Source: Stachybotrys elegans
Taxonomy: Eukaryota > Ascomycota > Sordariomycetes > Hypocreales > Stachybotryaceae
NCBI GenBank assembly: GCA_020746835.1
Contig: JAGPNK010000005.1
Location: forward strand, 1,860,001-1,924,000
Length of the DNA: 64,000 bases
Direction of reading: 5' to 3'
Part shown: piece by piece, positions 21,911 to 34,219 of the stretch
How the letters are laid out: the number at the start of each line of letters is the position of its first letter
Numbering within the stretch: position 1 is the stretch's first letter
Notes under the pieces: generated by a model
Database searches by the model: none
What the model was told of the DNA's origin: nothing
Seen by the model: the letters and a program-made list of their open reading frames with translations, nothing else
Translations under genes and position numbers: made by a program

Positions 21911-23060
21911 GTCTCGGTGCTGGAACAGGCCTAGGCGAGCGGGAGGGCCTTGTCTACGAGGAAAGGGTGGACTTGGGGTGAAGAATGTGCCATCAAGTGG
22001 CTTAAATCCGGTGTCTCTCCTGGGTCGGGATACTGCCTTCTCAACACTATAGCTGTGGGTTAAGCATTGGAGACTACGGGTCGACTCGGCAGGCTAGGAA
22101 TCATGAATAAGGTCGCCAGGATCAACCTCCCTCACGTTGCGCAATTCCGAGAGTCCTCCAATAGATGGACTGGCACCAGACAGTTACCTGAGCCCTACTT
22201 TCAGAACTAGCAGAGATTGACTCCAGTATCGGACTTCCGACGATTATACGCCACAAGGAGAGGTTATCGGATTCTAAGCCGCTTCATCTGTCGCGTATCT
22301 GGTGGCTTCTGTGTTCCTCGCGGCTTACTTTATCGCGACGATGTAATCATGTCTGGCCCGGGAAGCACATCGGAACGATGTGAATACGGGGACTTGGAAC
22401 TTTGGACCAGTCCCTACAGAATCACAGAGTACTTCACGCCAACTCCCAGCAGTTCGATCCTCCACTGTGGTTTGCCAGCTCTCCATGGTCCAATCTACCC
22501 AGGGTGCAGGCTGCAAAGCAAACTTGCAGCACATGTACGAGGGGTCGTATGCTTGGTGACGACTGGTCGGAGATTTGTGTATAATTAGCACGCCTATTGA
22601 TCTTTCGGGCCTCCCAGATGTAGTAGAGTCTCTATCTTCACGCAATGGCAGAGGCTGATGTCATTGAATGCCTCAATCTCAGCTTCACCACCATCGTTCG
22701 GCCCTAGGATTTAAGCCTCTTTCCTGGGGTTGTGCGGCTGGACACCAGTCAAACTTTAACGCGAATAGCCCTGGCTCGACGGCCGACACGCAGCATGAAG
22801 CGTTACCATTCCAGTCTCGCGACTGCGCCTAGTATGGTCGTGAGTTGTGATATGAGCCACAATGGAGGTCTGGAACCTCGACTAGACCAGCTGATGGCCT
22901 TCAGCTGGGTGAGCACATATACTGTAGCTCTTTGAGCGGGCTGAAGTGGCATTTCTAACGAGATCTATTCCCTTATGAGATTACCATCGATCTTCCTATA
23001 CTCATTTCCAACAGTCTACGTCAGCCTTTAACCGCAACCGCTGTCTTCATTTTATTCGGG
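21911..23060. other. Intergenic region
   Basis: No gene supported. It should contain the 3' end of the acetylesterase gene and the promoter of the secreted Cys-rich protein. I see no repeat or motif worth naming. Confidence 0.55.
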
Positions 23061-24875
23061 ATGAAAGCCATGGAGCCGTGGGCAATGGGGATGGCGTTTC
23101 GCCTTCTTCTCTTTGTCGACTTGGCTTACACACTTGACTTTGGCTGCAAGGACGGTTCTCTGCCCAGTTGTCGAGACGGGAGCGTTCCTATCCCCCGTAA
23201 CGACATCATTCCCACCAGCAACCTCGAGACAAGATCACTCTGCCCCAAAAGCTGCAATGTATTTCGCAATGCCTGCGATCCTACCACTGCGCCGACATGC
23301 GTCTATCCCAACCCTAGGGTTCGGAACCCTCACGCGGCGTGTGCCTGCCGGCCAGGCTACAAGGCCAGTAATACAGCAGACGGCGATACGCAGAAGCACT
23401 GGCGTTTGCCCGTTGCTGGACAGGAGCATCGCGTCTGGGTTGCTGAGGGTGTCAAGTGTGATGCTCTGTGTGGGGGATACGGAGCTCAGAGTTGCACCGA
23501 GGTTACGATTCTGGGGCCCGATTGTGTCGGCGATGGAGTGGCGGCGGGAGGATCAAGGGGCGGTTCGTTCTCGCCCGGAGGTTCACGGCTGAACGAGACC
23601 ACGGCATGGATGCAGAGACAGAATTCTTCGTCTGCTCCCAGCGGTCCGGTTTCACCAACACAAGAACCCGATGATACAGTGGTTGATGAGTTTCACTCGA
23701 CTTCCAGCGCGGACCGTGGCGTGCCGACGCCATCTGAGAGCCCTGCTTCCACTTGGACGCTGCCCGAGTATTTACTCGATCCTGCCGACGAAAGCACGAC
23801 TGTATCGAGCGAGGATGCCGATTTCACTTTGCCAACTGGGTCCCCTCCACGGAATAAGCTCCGTCGACGAAGCGAAGACACTTTTACGTTGCCGTTCCAA
23901 ACCCAGCAGAAAGCCTGGGAGCTATACCAGGAGCAGTGGAACAGCTACATATCCCAGCTCGCAGGAGTAGCCGACTACTTCAAGATAGCAGAGAGACCTC
24001 AATTCTGCCCAGACATCAAGGATACCATCTCCTGGACCTGCAAGCGAGCCGTCGAGATGCAGAACACCAACTGTGGGTTCACTGGTGAGGCGCGGGATCC
24101 TCACTGCCAGACGTCTGGCCTGACGACAGACTCTTGCGCCGAGTATGTACGGCAAACCCAAGCGGTGTGGTGCAATAATCCTTGGTCCAACGCAAACCTG
24201 GATAGACTGAGGAGCCAAATGCAGGAGCAGTGTGCCATCATCACACCTGCGGCCCGATCTTACCTCAAAGTGGCTCACTCTATCCGTCTCTCTATCGTCC
24301 TCTCCAAGGTGATCAGTGAAGGGGGCGAGAACGTGCCCTTCTTGTCACGGCTGAACGAGGTCCAGACCATGTGGGTACGCTGGAGACGTGGTCTCCAAGC
24401 CCTGTTGGAAGGTGATATAGGCAGAGGCGTGAACCTGCTGTCCGAGATTACAACCACAGCATCTCTCGGCATTCAGACTAGGGACGGTGGTGCGTATTAT
24501 GAGATTGCCTGGACAGAGCGACTGGAGCCAATCATCGCCAGCAGGGTGGACGAGTTTATGCTGAAGACAATAAACATGGCGTGGGACGTATGGGCAATCA
24601 TGAGGGAGTCGGAGTATCTGATCAGCACGGATGTCCTTCAGCGCTCAGACGCCGGGGACTTGCTCTCGATCCAGGGGGCTGCGAGAAAGTTTACACTGGA
24701 TCTTGCCTATATGCTTTCGCCGACATTTTCGGAGAGATTTGACGACGTCCCGGACCAGGCGACCATGGATACTCTACTGGAACAATACAAGAAATTTCTC
24801 CAGAGCGATCTTGTGTTTAGGTTGGTAAGGACGTGGGCTGTTGTAGTGAGGGTGAATAGGGTGCTGGCGGCCTAG
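23061..24875 (+). CDS. Secreted Cys-rich protein of unknown function with CACRPGYK module
   Basis: Single exon, 604 aa. The N-terminus is hydrophobic (MGMAFRLLLFVDLAYTL), consistent with a signal peptide; nearby ATGs at 23061, 23067 and 23091 make the exact start uncertain. Residues about 25-160 carry some 16 cysteines in a module with CACRPGYKAS, an EGF-like C-x-C-x2-G-Y signature, and a HWRLPVAGQEHRVWV segment that I recall as conserved in other secreted fungal proteins. A Ser/Thr/Pro-rich low-complexity linker follows (about 175-275). The C-terminal half (about 285-604) is predicted mostly helical with eight further cysteines (for example FCPD..WTCKR..NTNCGF..HCQT..DSCAEY) and no known fold I can name. 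Function is unknown; a wall or effector role is only a guess. It sits between a broken CE12 gene and a 4-kb gene-free stretch. Confidence 0.75.
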   Translation: MKAMEPWAMGMAFRLLLFVDLAYTLDFGCKDGSLPSCRDGSVPIPRNDIIPTSNLETRSLCPKSCNVFRNACDPTTAPTCVYPNPRVRNPHAACACRPGYKASNTADGDTQKHWRLPVAGQEHRVWVAEGVKCDALCGGYGAQSCTEVTILGPDCVGDGVAAGGSRGGSFSPGGSRLNETTAWMQRQNSSSAPSGPVSPTQEPDDTVVDEFHSTSSADRGVPTPSESPASTWTLPEYLLDPADESTTVSSEDADFTLPTGSPPRNKLRRRSEDTFTLPFQTQQKAWELYQEQWNSYISQLAGVADYFKIAERPQFCPDIKDTISWTCKRAVEMQNTNCGFTGEARDPHCQTSGLTTDSCAEYVRQTQAVWCNNPWSNANLDRLRSQMQEQCAIITPAARSYLKVAHSIRLSIVLSKVISEGGENVPFLSRLNEVQTMWVRWRRGLQALLEGDIGRGVNLLSEITTTASLGIQTRDGGAYYEIAWTERLEPIIASRVDEFMLKTINMAWDVWAIMRESEYLISTDVLQRSDAGDLLSIQGAARKFTLDLAYMLSPTFSERFDDVPDQATMDTLLEQYKKFLQSDLVFRLVRTWAVVVRVNRVLAA

Positions 24876-27800
24876 TGCTTGTGTTTATATTATTGCATGG
24901 CGATATCCTAGTATTTGGAGAGAACGATTGCTCCTTAGTGTGCCATCTAATTGGCTTACTTTGCTATCTGAAATGTCTGGGTCTACGAATCGACACCCGA
25001 AATAGGACGCATGATCGAAATCCTACTTGCTACTGATTCGATATCCGCGCAGACGTGCATACCGTGCGCATGTCAAGTGTGGAGGTTTGCCGTCGCTCTC
25101 CAACGGGCCCTAACCCCGTCTGTACTGATCACCGTGAATGCTATGTAGATCGGACGCTTGGCTTACCTTGATTTGTGGGAGGTGGATGACAGGACGGGAC
25201 GAGAGGCGGCACTTGATGTGTTGTGCGCTTGAGCAAACAAAACATTCGGACGCCAAGGGGTGAAACCATGGTAGGAGGAGCGGCCAGAGCGGCAGTATAG
25301 ATAGGTATGCATGCTATGATCAAGGCGGGCCTATATCACAGGTGGGATATGACACGGGCGGATTCGCTTCGCCTGATATGCTGACGGGCAGGCAATGCGC
25401 AAAGAGTCAAAGCGACGCAGAGCCCGGGCTTGACCGTCCCGTGTGAAGGGTGGTGCGGATATGAGCGTTGCTATTGTATACACATGCATGATGGAGAGGA
25501 GGGAAAAGAAGGATTTTCCAATCTCGACGGCCTCGTCTTTGAAAGCCAGTCCTTTCCAACAGCCCCCACCTGTTCATTGAGATCCAGCAAGCTTTGAAAT
25601 CCGTCTGGCCCTGGGGCCATGTTGAGGCTTGTGCATACATAGAGTACGCATTTGGACACATCTGGACCCGTGGACATGGGTCCGCCCCAATCTGCCGCTT
25701 TCCGAGCTTTGCAGAAGCAGCAGCATGGATATTACATGCAGAGTGCGGGAATATGTATGCCGGGCGTTTCAACACGAGCGACGGCGCTGAACAAGAGCGG
25801 GCAAAAGAATGCCTAGTGTCTGTTGTGATGGATGCGACTGATATCGCGATGGATTCTGCCCGACTACGGAGGCATCGATGATAGGCTGATTGGGCACGTG
25901 GTGAATCCCTGTCGGTGCCTGACCATGATGGGTTCTCGAACGATGACGGCAGTCGAGCATTGAGAGCCAAGACTCGCAATCACGTATCAGGTCGAATGCG
26001 GAGGCTGAAGATGTTTTAGAGGCCCCCCTTCGACAGCGACGATCGACTCGCTGGCGAATGAGAAAGGTGGCCAGGCAACCTGGGAAGCTGTCAGACATAG
26101 ATAGAGACCGCGACAAGGACGAGACGAGACAGCCAACACACCAATACATCGACACACCTGCAGTGCCTGCACTGTAGCATTGTGTATTGATTGTATGCCT
26201 CGCACACCCTGCCGGCCTGATACACAAGGCCACCCCACCCGTACCCGCGATCCGAGCACCAGCTGGCTTCCAACACGGTTCCAGCCTCAGAAGGATTGAC
26301 GTGGGACCAGGGCATAATTGACTGGCGGAGAATAATACCCGCGGCAATCTGCGGAAGCCTGGTTGGTCTGTCTGTCTTGCCCCGTATGTGGAGGTATGTA
26401 TGTTGTACGTAGGTACTGTGGGAGGAGTATGTCGTGGACGTGGAAGGCTGGATGTGCGTTGGAAGAACATGGAAGACCAATGGATGACAGTGCCGGCCTG
26501 TCCTCAGTTGCACCTCGGTGGTGCCTCTCCTTCCCTTTACCGGTCCAGGTGGTACTTTGTGCTCTGGACCGTCCGTTCTGGTGGTTGTCTTGCTTGTTTG
26601 TGTGCCTGGGTTGGTCCAGGATAGGGTAGCATGGTGGAGACGCTGGGCAGAGGCAATTTCCTGGGCAGGGGGCCCTGTGTTGAAATGCTACCGAGGCGTC
26701 GATTGGCCGCCCTCTCTGTCGAGGCCCACACTAGTCCGAATGAGGGGGGAATTCGCTCGTCTCTGGCTGCTGCAGGGCAAATCACAGTCGCAGCAGCATG
26801 TACGGGCCATGTCGCATCGAGGTGCATATGCTGCGGCGTTGTGCAGACGGAATGGATGCAGACAATGGCCCGAGTGGCCAGGCAATCAAGGTTGCAAGGT
26901 TGCAAGGGCAGCATATGCAGGAGCAGCTTGGGTCACCGTGCACGCACGCGCCCGCCCGCCCAAGCTTGGTGATTTGATTTTGCTTTTGATTTGATCCGAA
27001 TCGCATGCAATGGATTGGCCCTTCAGCTTACCACCTGTCGTAATTTTTGCTAGTAGTACATAGTATGTATGTGCCTGTGGTGTGCCGTGTCCATGACATG
27101 TCTGGTTGGCGACGACGATCCCTTCCCATCGTCCATGGGTCTCTTGGGTCTGTTCCCATTTGAAGGGATTGCTAGCGTAAACCTTGCGGTCGGGGGCTTG
27201 CTTGGTCTTGCACATCATCATTGGAGTCCAGCCAAGCCAGCATCCCCTTTTCCCTCCCAAACCGTGGTGCCGCATGTCCATGGCCTACCGAGCGAGTCAT
27301 TTGCTACCCCGGATGCCTGCCGCGCGACAGCCGTGGCAAAAGTGTCACCAGCTGAACGGATGCTTGCACGAGTAATACATACATACTTACAGAGACACGA
27401 GGGGACACAAGGGACAAAAAAAGCAAATACAAGAGTGACGACGATGGCGAGGGCTGGAAAGGGGTATCGCACGTTGGTGGCGGCGCCCCCTTTGTTGTCT
27501 CCCTCCCGCCGCCGTTTTCAGCAGCCTCCCAGGAGGATGGTTCAGAGTACTTAGCTTCTGTCCGTACCTGGAACCTGCCTCGGCGCAAGGGTCGCTCTTC
27601 TTCCCATGACTGTGGTACGGAGACCGATGCGGCGTAATCTCGTGTTGGTGCCGTGATTGACAAACGCTAGGACAAAGGCTCGCCTACACTTATTTTCCGT
27701 CCATACGTAATGTGCTGTGTCTAGTTGTATAGCTCCATCATGGCGACGATGACGGCAAAGAGGAAGATCGGACAGACTAGGAAGGGGAGGGAGGGGAGGA

Positions 27801-28953
27801 GAGGAGGTGGAAGAGGTCATGGCGCGACGGGCGCCGGCACACGTAGCCAACACGAAAGCGTATGTAACGGATAGAGACGGTCTCGCTAAGGTCGAGGAGG
27901 AAAGAAAAAGCAAGCAGCCTCAGGCGCCGTTGACACCGGCAATTCAACGATACGTCGCGGGTGGTGCGCTGAAAAAGAAAGCTCTGCAACGATGGCCATG
28001 CGGGTGGGGTGTGTCACTGTCAACAGGGATGCGCTGCGTCGTCCCCTTGCCTCGCCTCGCCTACCACTAACCCTTGACCCTGCAGGTAGGCCATGGCTGC
28101 TAGCTCGGCGGACATGGTCAGATAAGGCAAGGTTGTCGACGACTCTGTGACCTCTGCGCAGGAAGAATGGGCATTAACTTTGGCCGTGGGCCTTTGCTTG
28201 CTTCTTCCTCTTTCCTCCTCCTCTTCTGTCTGTGTTGCAAGTGAGCCGAAATCACATTTTGATGCCTCAGCAATCGCACCACCCCTCCCTCGATGGCTGC
28301 TTGGGCTTGTCAGAGTCTTGTCTGAGCCTGCCAGCCCAATAATCACCTGGTTTACTTGTGTGCTTCATGTCGGGCATTCCCGCCTCGCTGCATGCTGTGT
28401 CCCTCCTGTTCCCGCCGCCGCTATCCGTCTTTTCTGTCGCCCTGTTTTATGTCTCGCCTCTACTCTTATCGAGACAGCTCTCTCTCTCTCTCTCTCTCTC
28501 TCTCATACAAATACAAATAGAGACGCCTAGTGATTGATTGTGTGAGGTGTGGGTACTTGGTACCTTGCATACTACCCTGGCCTGGCTTAAGTGCGTCCCA
28601 CTCTTGGCCTTAGCTCCCCCGGGCCCTCTTCGTCTTCTTCCTGCGCCCTGAGACCCTCTCTCCTCCCCACGCCTCGCCTTCTTTGCATCCATTGCTTCTA
28701 ATTAGTAGTACTGCTTCCGCTTCCCATTCCCACCACCTTTTCCCCTTCTTCACCACCACAACGTCTTCCCCGACGTCGAATGGCCCGTCGACTCTCTTCA
28801 CCCCGCCGATAAGACGCTTGACGGTGATCAAGTCCCAAGTCGACGACCACCGACCTGGCCTGGCTCTTCCTGTCCTCCGACAAGCCAGCACGACTCTTCA
28901 ACAACTGATTCCGGCTCCCATACGCCTTGGTGCCCTCCCGACATCTTCTCACC
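24876..28953. other. Gene-free region (4.1 kb) upstream of DENN gene
   Basis: No gene is supported on either strand; the longest frames (for example minus 26470-25769) have shifting composition without motifs. Many short pyrimidine and purine runs occur. From about 28600 the plus strand is C/T-rich with CACC patches, as in a long leader of the DENN gene. Confidence 0.5.
28478..28504. repeat. (CT)13 microsatellite
   Basis: An uninterrupted CT dinucleotide run about 450 bp before the DENN start codon. Confidence 0.95.
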
Positions 28954-31708
28954 ATGGCTCCCTCCCTCAACACCCATTCGTCCTTCACCCGCCCGCGTAC
29001 CAGCGACCGCGGTGAGGGACGACCCAGCACTCGCGACCAGAGCGGCACCGACAACTTGCTGATTCCCAGCCGCACCTCGTCGCTGCACTCGCGCATCACC
29101 CAGCCCATTCCTTCAACCCTCAATGTCAAGCCCCAGCAGCGCACCCCCAAGACCCTCACTCATGCCTACATGGTGTGCGGTGTCGGCCGCGAGCCTTCGC
29201 AATGGGTCAAGGCTCCCTCGCCTGCTCAGGGTAAGATTGGCCACATGAAGGGTGCCGTTGGCCAGTTCTGGCTCCCCGAGATTCTGGGAAGCAGCCCGCG
29301 ACTGGAGCAGGACAATGAGATTGCCCGTGCTCTCCACGCCGCCATGAGGGTAAGACGACCCCCCAGGACTCATGGTCCTCGCATTCCAATCTTGAATGCT
29401 CTCAGTTGGCTAATCTTGTCCATTGCTATAGGCTTGTTTCCCTCACGACGTGGAGATCTGCACTGGCCGAAGCCAGCCGCACTGCGTCCACCACGCCTTT
29501 GTCCTCCAACAGGACTCGTCTCAGACGCTCTACGGTATCAGCCTGCGTGTCTGGTCTCGAGCGGACGACAAGAGGGCCGAGACGATTCGCGACCTCAGGA
29601 AGCGCACCGAGTCCGACTTCTACGATAACCCCGACGAGACGTACTGGATTCCTTACTGTCTTTCTTTCCTTTCACGATACCCTCTCTACAACCTCCTCGG
29701 AGACTACCTCCGTGGTATGTGGATTCACTGGAACAAGGCTACCAACCTGTTCCACGCCGAGGAGGTTTCCCGCATCCTCAGCTTCCCTGCTCCTCGTCTC
29801 AACGACTTGGTTCGCATCGACATGAAGGACTACGCGCTCTGCTACCAGTTCCCCTCGTCGCCGACGGGATTCCAGAACTTCTCCATGTGGCCTCTCTTTA
29901 CCTGCCTCTCCATCCCCAACATTGTGGGAGTCATTGAGGCCGCCATCTCCCCCACGCGCCGCATCATCTTTGTGAGCCACTACCCGGCCATGCTTACCAT
30001 TGCCGCCGAGACGATCCGATACTGCGTCCGTGTGTACGAGTGGAGCGGACTCTACGTTCCCGTTGTCCACGCCCGTCACGCCCACGAGCTTGTCCAGGAG
30101 CCTGGCCCTTACATCCTTGGTATCACGGCTGAGTGCCGCTCTCTCTTCACCGCACCCAACGATGCCCTGGTCGTCGATCTGGATCGCAACTTTGTCCTGA
30201 CTTCCAGCCCGCCCACTGCTCTGACAGCAAATCAGCGCAACAAGTTCGTCACCCGCCTGACTCAGGCCCTCGAGGGTGATGTCACCCCCACTGGTGTCCC
30301 CCAGCACCTTCGTTCTGCCTACGGCGGTGGCAAGCTGGTCCCCGCCGGCCAGATCATCGTCATGCGCGGCGAGGTTGAGTCTATCCAAGACCCTGAGTGG
30401 TGGAACCAGGACTCTGTCATGGCTGTCATGGACCACGTCTGTGAGAAGCTGGGCCGCAACACTGGCCTCAAGGCCGTGTTCGGAGGCTCCGTCAAGAAGC
30501 CCCTGATGACCAAGGTCTCCATGCGACACCTCAACGAGATTGTTCGTGAGAGGAACCAGTACTCCCGCGATGCTCTCGAGGCTTGGCAGGACTTCATCAA
30601 CCTCAAGGGCCGCATGGATACCGAGCTTGGCAAGGTTAACAAGCGCAACAACTACCTCGTCGAGGAGCTCGAGAGCTGGAAGCAGCAGTTCCTCAAGTTC
30701 CAGGCCTTTGCTGAGCAGCTCACCAAGGAGACTCAGGACCTCAAGGTCAAGATTGAGACCCACAAGCGTGAGAACCGCCGCCTTGCCACCCTCATCGACC
30801 AGCAGAAGGACGACAACGCACGCATGACTGTCCGCTTGACCGGAACTGAGAAGCAGCGTGATGATGCCCTCGAGGCCCTTGTTCTTCAGCAAGAGATTGC
30901 CGAGGAGCTCGAGCGTGAGCGCAAGAGGAACAAGAAGGAGCTTGCCCAGCTCCAGCATACCAACAGCACCATTATGCGTCAGCGTGACGAGGCTCGCCGT
31001 GTTGTCCTGCACCTGCGCAGCCTCATTGGCGGCCAGAGCCACCACCTGGAGCACATCATCCAGTCGCTCGGCAAGCCCGATGATCTTGCCGACGAGCTCG
31101 AGGCTGGCTTTGACGAGATGGACGACGCTGAGGAGGTTGCCCCCGAGGCTGAGACCCGTAGCCTGAAGCCTGCTTCTCGCAACAGCAAGCGACTGTCTTC
31201 CTCGAGCTTTGTCGACGTCGCCGACCGTCACCTGAAGGACAAGACGGATGCCATCGCTCACATTGTTCGCAACATTGCTGAGCAGTGCCAGGCCGCTGTC
31301 GAGGGCCTGCAGCTCGCCCAGGATGCTGAGTCCCGCGATGGTCGCCGACACAGCAACCTGTCGGTTGCCCACAGCGATGACGGCCAGTCGGCCGCTACGT
31401 CCGAGGCGGGCGAGGACAGCCACCTGCAGCCTGGCCGGGCTTCGAGTATCCCTCCTACTCCCGACCTGATCCACAACCGCAGCAGCACTGCCATGTCCTT
31501 TGCCTCCACGGCTACCACCCCTGAACGCTCCAGCCAGCAGTATGGCATGCGCGAGGATATTCCCACAAAGATCGTCGAGGACGATGAGGAAGAGTATGAG
31601 GGTCGCAGTGAGCACGACGTCATCTCCAATGTTGTTGCCAAGCACAGCCAGACCCTGATGCACCGACCATCCGGTGCTCGCATCAGCGCCCTGGGAGGCC
31701 CCCGATAG
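28954..31708 (+). CDS. DENN (AEX-3) domain protein, putative Rab GEF
   Basis: Two exons, 28954-29349 and 29432-31708 (82-nt intron), 890 aa. After a Ser/Arg-rich N-terminus (about 1-60), residues about 65-450 form the uDENN/cDENN region of fungal AEX-3 proteins: HAYMVCGVGREP, CVHHAFVLQQDSSQTLYGISLRVW, then WPLFTCLSIPNIVGVIEAAISPTRRIIFVS and the GPYILGI segment. DENN proteins load GTP on Rab GTPases in membrane traffic. Residues about 495-665 are a long coiled coil with heptad-like Leu and many Lys/Glu, which may dimerise the protein or bind a partner. The C-terminal 200 residues are acidic/Ser-rich with PPTPD and SATT segments that look like phosphorylation sites. The start is preceded by CACC and a pyrimidine-rich leader. 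Confidence 0.88.
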
Positions 31709-32335
31709 ACGACGTCAAGAGAAATGAAAAGCGACCTGGACACAAACAGAAGCGGCTGCGTCGCTCTGGATTGCTCCTACATCTTCATTGAATTTTCACT
31801 CTGTCTCGGGTGGCCGAGTCGGTTCAGCTTATGTATTTCTTCTGTTTTCTAACGGTCTTTGGCTGTGTCCACAACTGGCGTTTACTCCATTTTCCTTTAT
31901 CTCTATTACCACTTCTTATGGACCTGACCAAGGGGGACTCGGTGCCTCTACTTGTGGTATGTTAGTCGGGTCATGTTGTCATCTCTTAGCTCTTGTAACG
32001 GCGAAGAAGCTAGTTTGTTGTAACACTTTCTGCTCATCTATTTACTTTCCTGTCCCTCCTTTTCCCGACTATCTAGAACACTGAATCTCGAATAAAATAT
32101 GGTTGAAATGGATACATCTTTCTCAACCCCCAGCCAATTTTTTCCTTCCTCACAACGTGAATGGCGCTGGGCTCGACGTGGCTGAACTGAGACTTCGAGT
32201 CATGGGCCCATAAAACTATGATAAGATAACCAAGTCTCCACCTAACTTTTCATCAACTTTATTGCAGCGGCGCAAACCGACATGCTTGAACATACATTTA
32301 CACAGAGGTTGAACTCAATCAAACAACCAATCATA
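31709..32335. other. Intergenic: DENN 3' UTR and BCD1 promoter
   Basis: Contains an AATAAA-like signal (GAATAAAATATG, near 32090), a plausible DENN polyadenylation region, and GATAAGATAA near 32219-32228 upstream of BCD1. No gene. Confidence 0.55.
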
Positions 32336-33658
32336 ATGGCCGATCCTCTCTTAACATCTCTCTGCGCTATATGCCATGTATCAACGCCAAAATACAAATG
32401 CCCCCGCTGTGCAATTCGCACATGCTCTCTACCTTGCACTCAGAAGCACAAGGCATGGTCCGAATGCAACGGCAAACGCGACCAGACGGCCTTTGTCACA
32501 CGTTCCAAGCTTCGAACCCCTGCCGGCATCGACCACGACTATAACTTCCTCCATGGTATCGAGCTATCGATGGAACGAGCCGAGCGAGTCATCATAGGCG
32601 ACCGGGGTTTGGTGGAGGAGGACGAACTGCGGCCGTTGACCGTGCGAGAGGTTAAGTGGCGCCAAGGCCGAGACGGAAAGCGCAGAAAAGTCATTGTCAC
32701 ACGAGTGCTGAGGGAGGCAAAGGGGAGGGTACTCGAGCGGAACCTGGCGAGTCGGCTCAAGGCGCACAACATTCAGCTGGTGTGCATGCCAATGGGCATG
32801 TCGCGGCAGCGAGAGAACACTACGACCTTGAACCGACGGACGGGCAGGATCAACTGGCAGGTAGAATGGCTGACGTTTACCCACGGATCGGGCGGCGGTG
32901 ACATGTCGAAGCCCAGGAGGCTCCTGTCCAAGGTCATGGACGACGCCACCATTTACGATGCCTACCAAGAAGTGGTCCTCCAGAATCAAGGAAGCGAGGA
33001 GGATCGTCAACTGCGACGCACAAAAAAGGCACGCCTGGGTGCACAGAGCCCGACGAACAGCGCGTGGAATCCGGCATCCGATACTATACAAGATCCGACG
33101 AACAGTACATGGCTGAGCCATCATGGACCAGAGGTGGACCTATGGGCATCAGACAAGGATGCGGTCATCGAAAACGAGTATGACTTCTTCCTGGCCAGAC
33201 TGCCCCAAAGGTCGGGAAGCCCAAACATTGTGACACGGATCGGCCCAAAGGAGTGTCTCCGAGACATACTTGCCAACACCAAGGTCCTCGAGTTCCCCGC
33301 GGTGTACGTCCTCCGGGGTGGAAGCCCGCTGCCAGAAGGATTCGCCCTCGGCCCAAAGGATAAGAACCGGTCGCAGGGCGTGAAGCGAAAGGCCGGCGGG
33401 CAGGACCCCAGAGCCGCAGGCCGGACGGGCAAGAAGCGGGCAAAGAAGGAAGACAACCTGGAAGAGGGGGAGGTTGGAGGGGACGATAGCGAAGGGGAGG
33501 CTGATTCTGGTTCTGACGAGGAGGGCGAGGGGGGTGGGCAGGATGGATCTGTCGGGCTCGAGGCGGGGGAGGTTATCGCAGAGGAGAGCTTTGGGGAGGA
33601 GTCGGATTCTGATTCAGAGTCGAGCGAATCTTCGAGTTCTGACTCTGACTCCGATTAA
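32336..33658 (+). CDS. BCD1: HIT-type zinc finger box C/D snoRNP assembly protein
   Basis: Single exon, 440 aa. The N-terminus holds a complete zf-HIT domain (residues about 9-47: CAIC..YKCPRC..RTCSLPCTQKHKAWSEC), two zinc sites in the treble-clef pattern. The following region (RAERVIIGDRGLVEEDELRPLTVREVKWRQ..GRVLERNLASRLKAHNIQLVCMPMGMSRQRENTT) is the BCD1/ZNHIT6 body. Bcd1 is needed for biogenesis of box C/D snoRNPs, which guide rRNA 2'-O-methylation. The C-terminal third is basic and then very acidic and Ser-rich, typical of a nucleolar tail. An in-frame ATG at 32282 would add 18 residues, but MADPLLTSLCAIC places the zinc finger at the usual distance. Confidence 0.88.
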   Translation: MADPLLTSLCAICHVSTPKYKCPRCAIRTCSLPCTQKHKAWSECNGKRDQTAFVTRSKLRTPAGIDHDYNFLHGIELSMERAERVIIGDRGLVEEDELRPLTVREVKWRQGRDGKRRKVIVTRVLREAKGRVLERNLASRLKAHNIQLVCMPMGMSRQRENTTTLNRRTGRINWQVEWLTFTHGSGGGDMSKPRRLLSKVMDDATIYDAYQEVVLQNQGSEEDRQLRRTKKARLGAQSPTNSAWNPASDTIQDPTNSTWLSHHGPEVDLWASDKDAVIENEYDFFLARLPQRSGSPNIVTRIGPKECLRDILANTKVLEFPAVYVLRGGSPLPEGFALGPKDKNRSQGVKRKAGGQDPRAAGRTGKKRAKKEDNLEEGEVGGDDSEGEADSGSDEEGEGGGQDGSVGLEAGEVIAEESFGEESDSDSESSESSSSDSDSD

Positions 33659-34219
33659 GCATGATCTACCGGGGAGACTGAGGGAGGGGCAACAAGCGAT
33701 ACCACATAGACCTGGCATATAAATAATATGTGGCCATGCGACCACAAAAATAATCAACTGTTAATCCTGTGTCATGGATAAGAAGCGTTCATGTCGTTGC
33801 TGCGAAGCATCTGGACGACTAGGTCATTTCTCGTCGTCTCGGCTCTGTCCCATGCTTATTTGAGACAGCCAGCCTATGGATATTTAAGAAATCCTTTTGC
33901 AGATGTTTCTTCCTATTTATTTTACAAATCTGTTGCCCCTTTGCATAGCCTATTTCTTCAACCAGGCAGTCGTCGAAGGTGGTATTATTACGAAGTCCAG
34001 TGGAGACAGCTTGGGCAGGCCGTCTCCACCCAACTGCATTCCAATACCAGCCCCCGCGCCAAGGCTGACCAGCCTCAAGCACTCGTTTGTCTGTCCATAT
34101 CGTTTGGATCCTAACTCCGTATCTCCTCAACGCCTAACCCGGCCACTTGTTTCCCCTTCTGCGACCCTCCCTTCTTCCCACAAGCCATCCCTGAGCTGGC
34201 GGACAGCTCATACGCGACA
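33659..34219. other. Intergenic: BCD1 3' end and Ede1 promoter/leader
   Basis: No gene supported. The 200 bp before 34220 are C/T-rich, fitting the leader of the Ede1-like gene. Confidence 0.55.

Noticed and set aside
25769..26470. 233-codon open frame, minus strand
   Set aside because: Overlaps comparable frames on both strands and has no protein-like pattern.
31808..31835. TGGCCGAGTCGG, resembling a tRNA A box (Leu/Ser type)
   Set aside because: No B box or acceptor-stem partner within 100 bp; it lies in the 3' UTR of the DENN gene.
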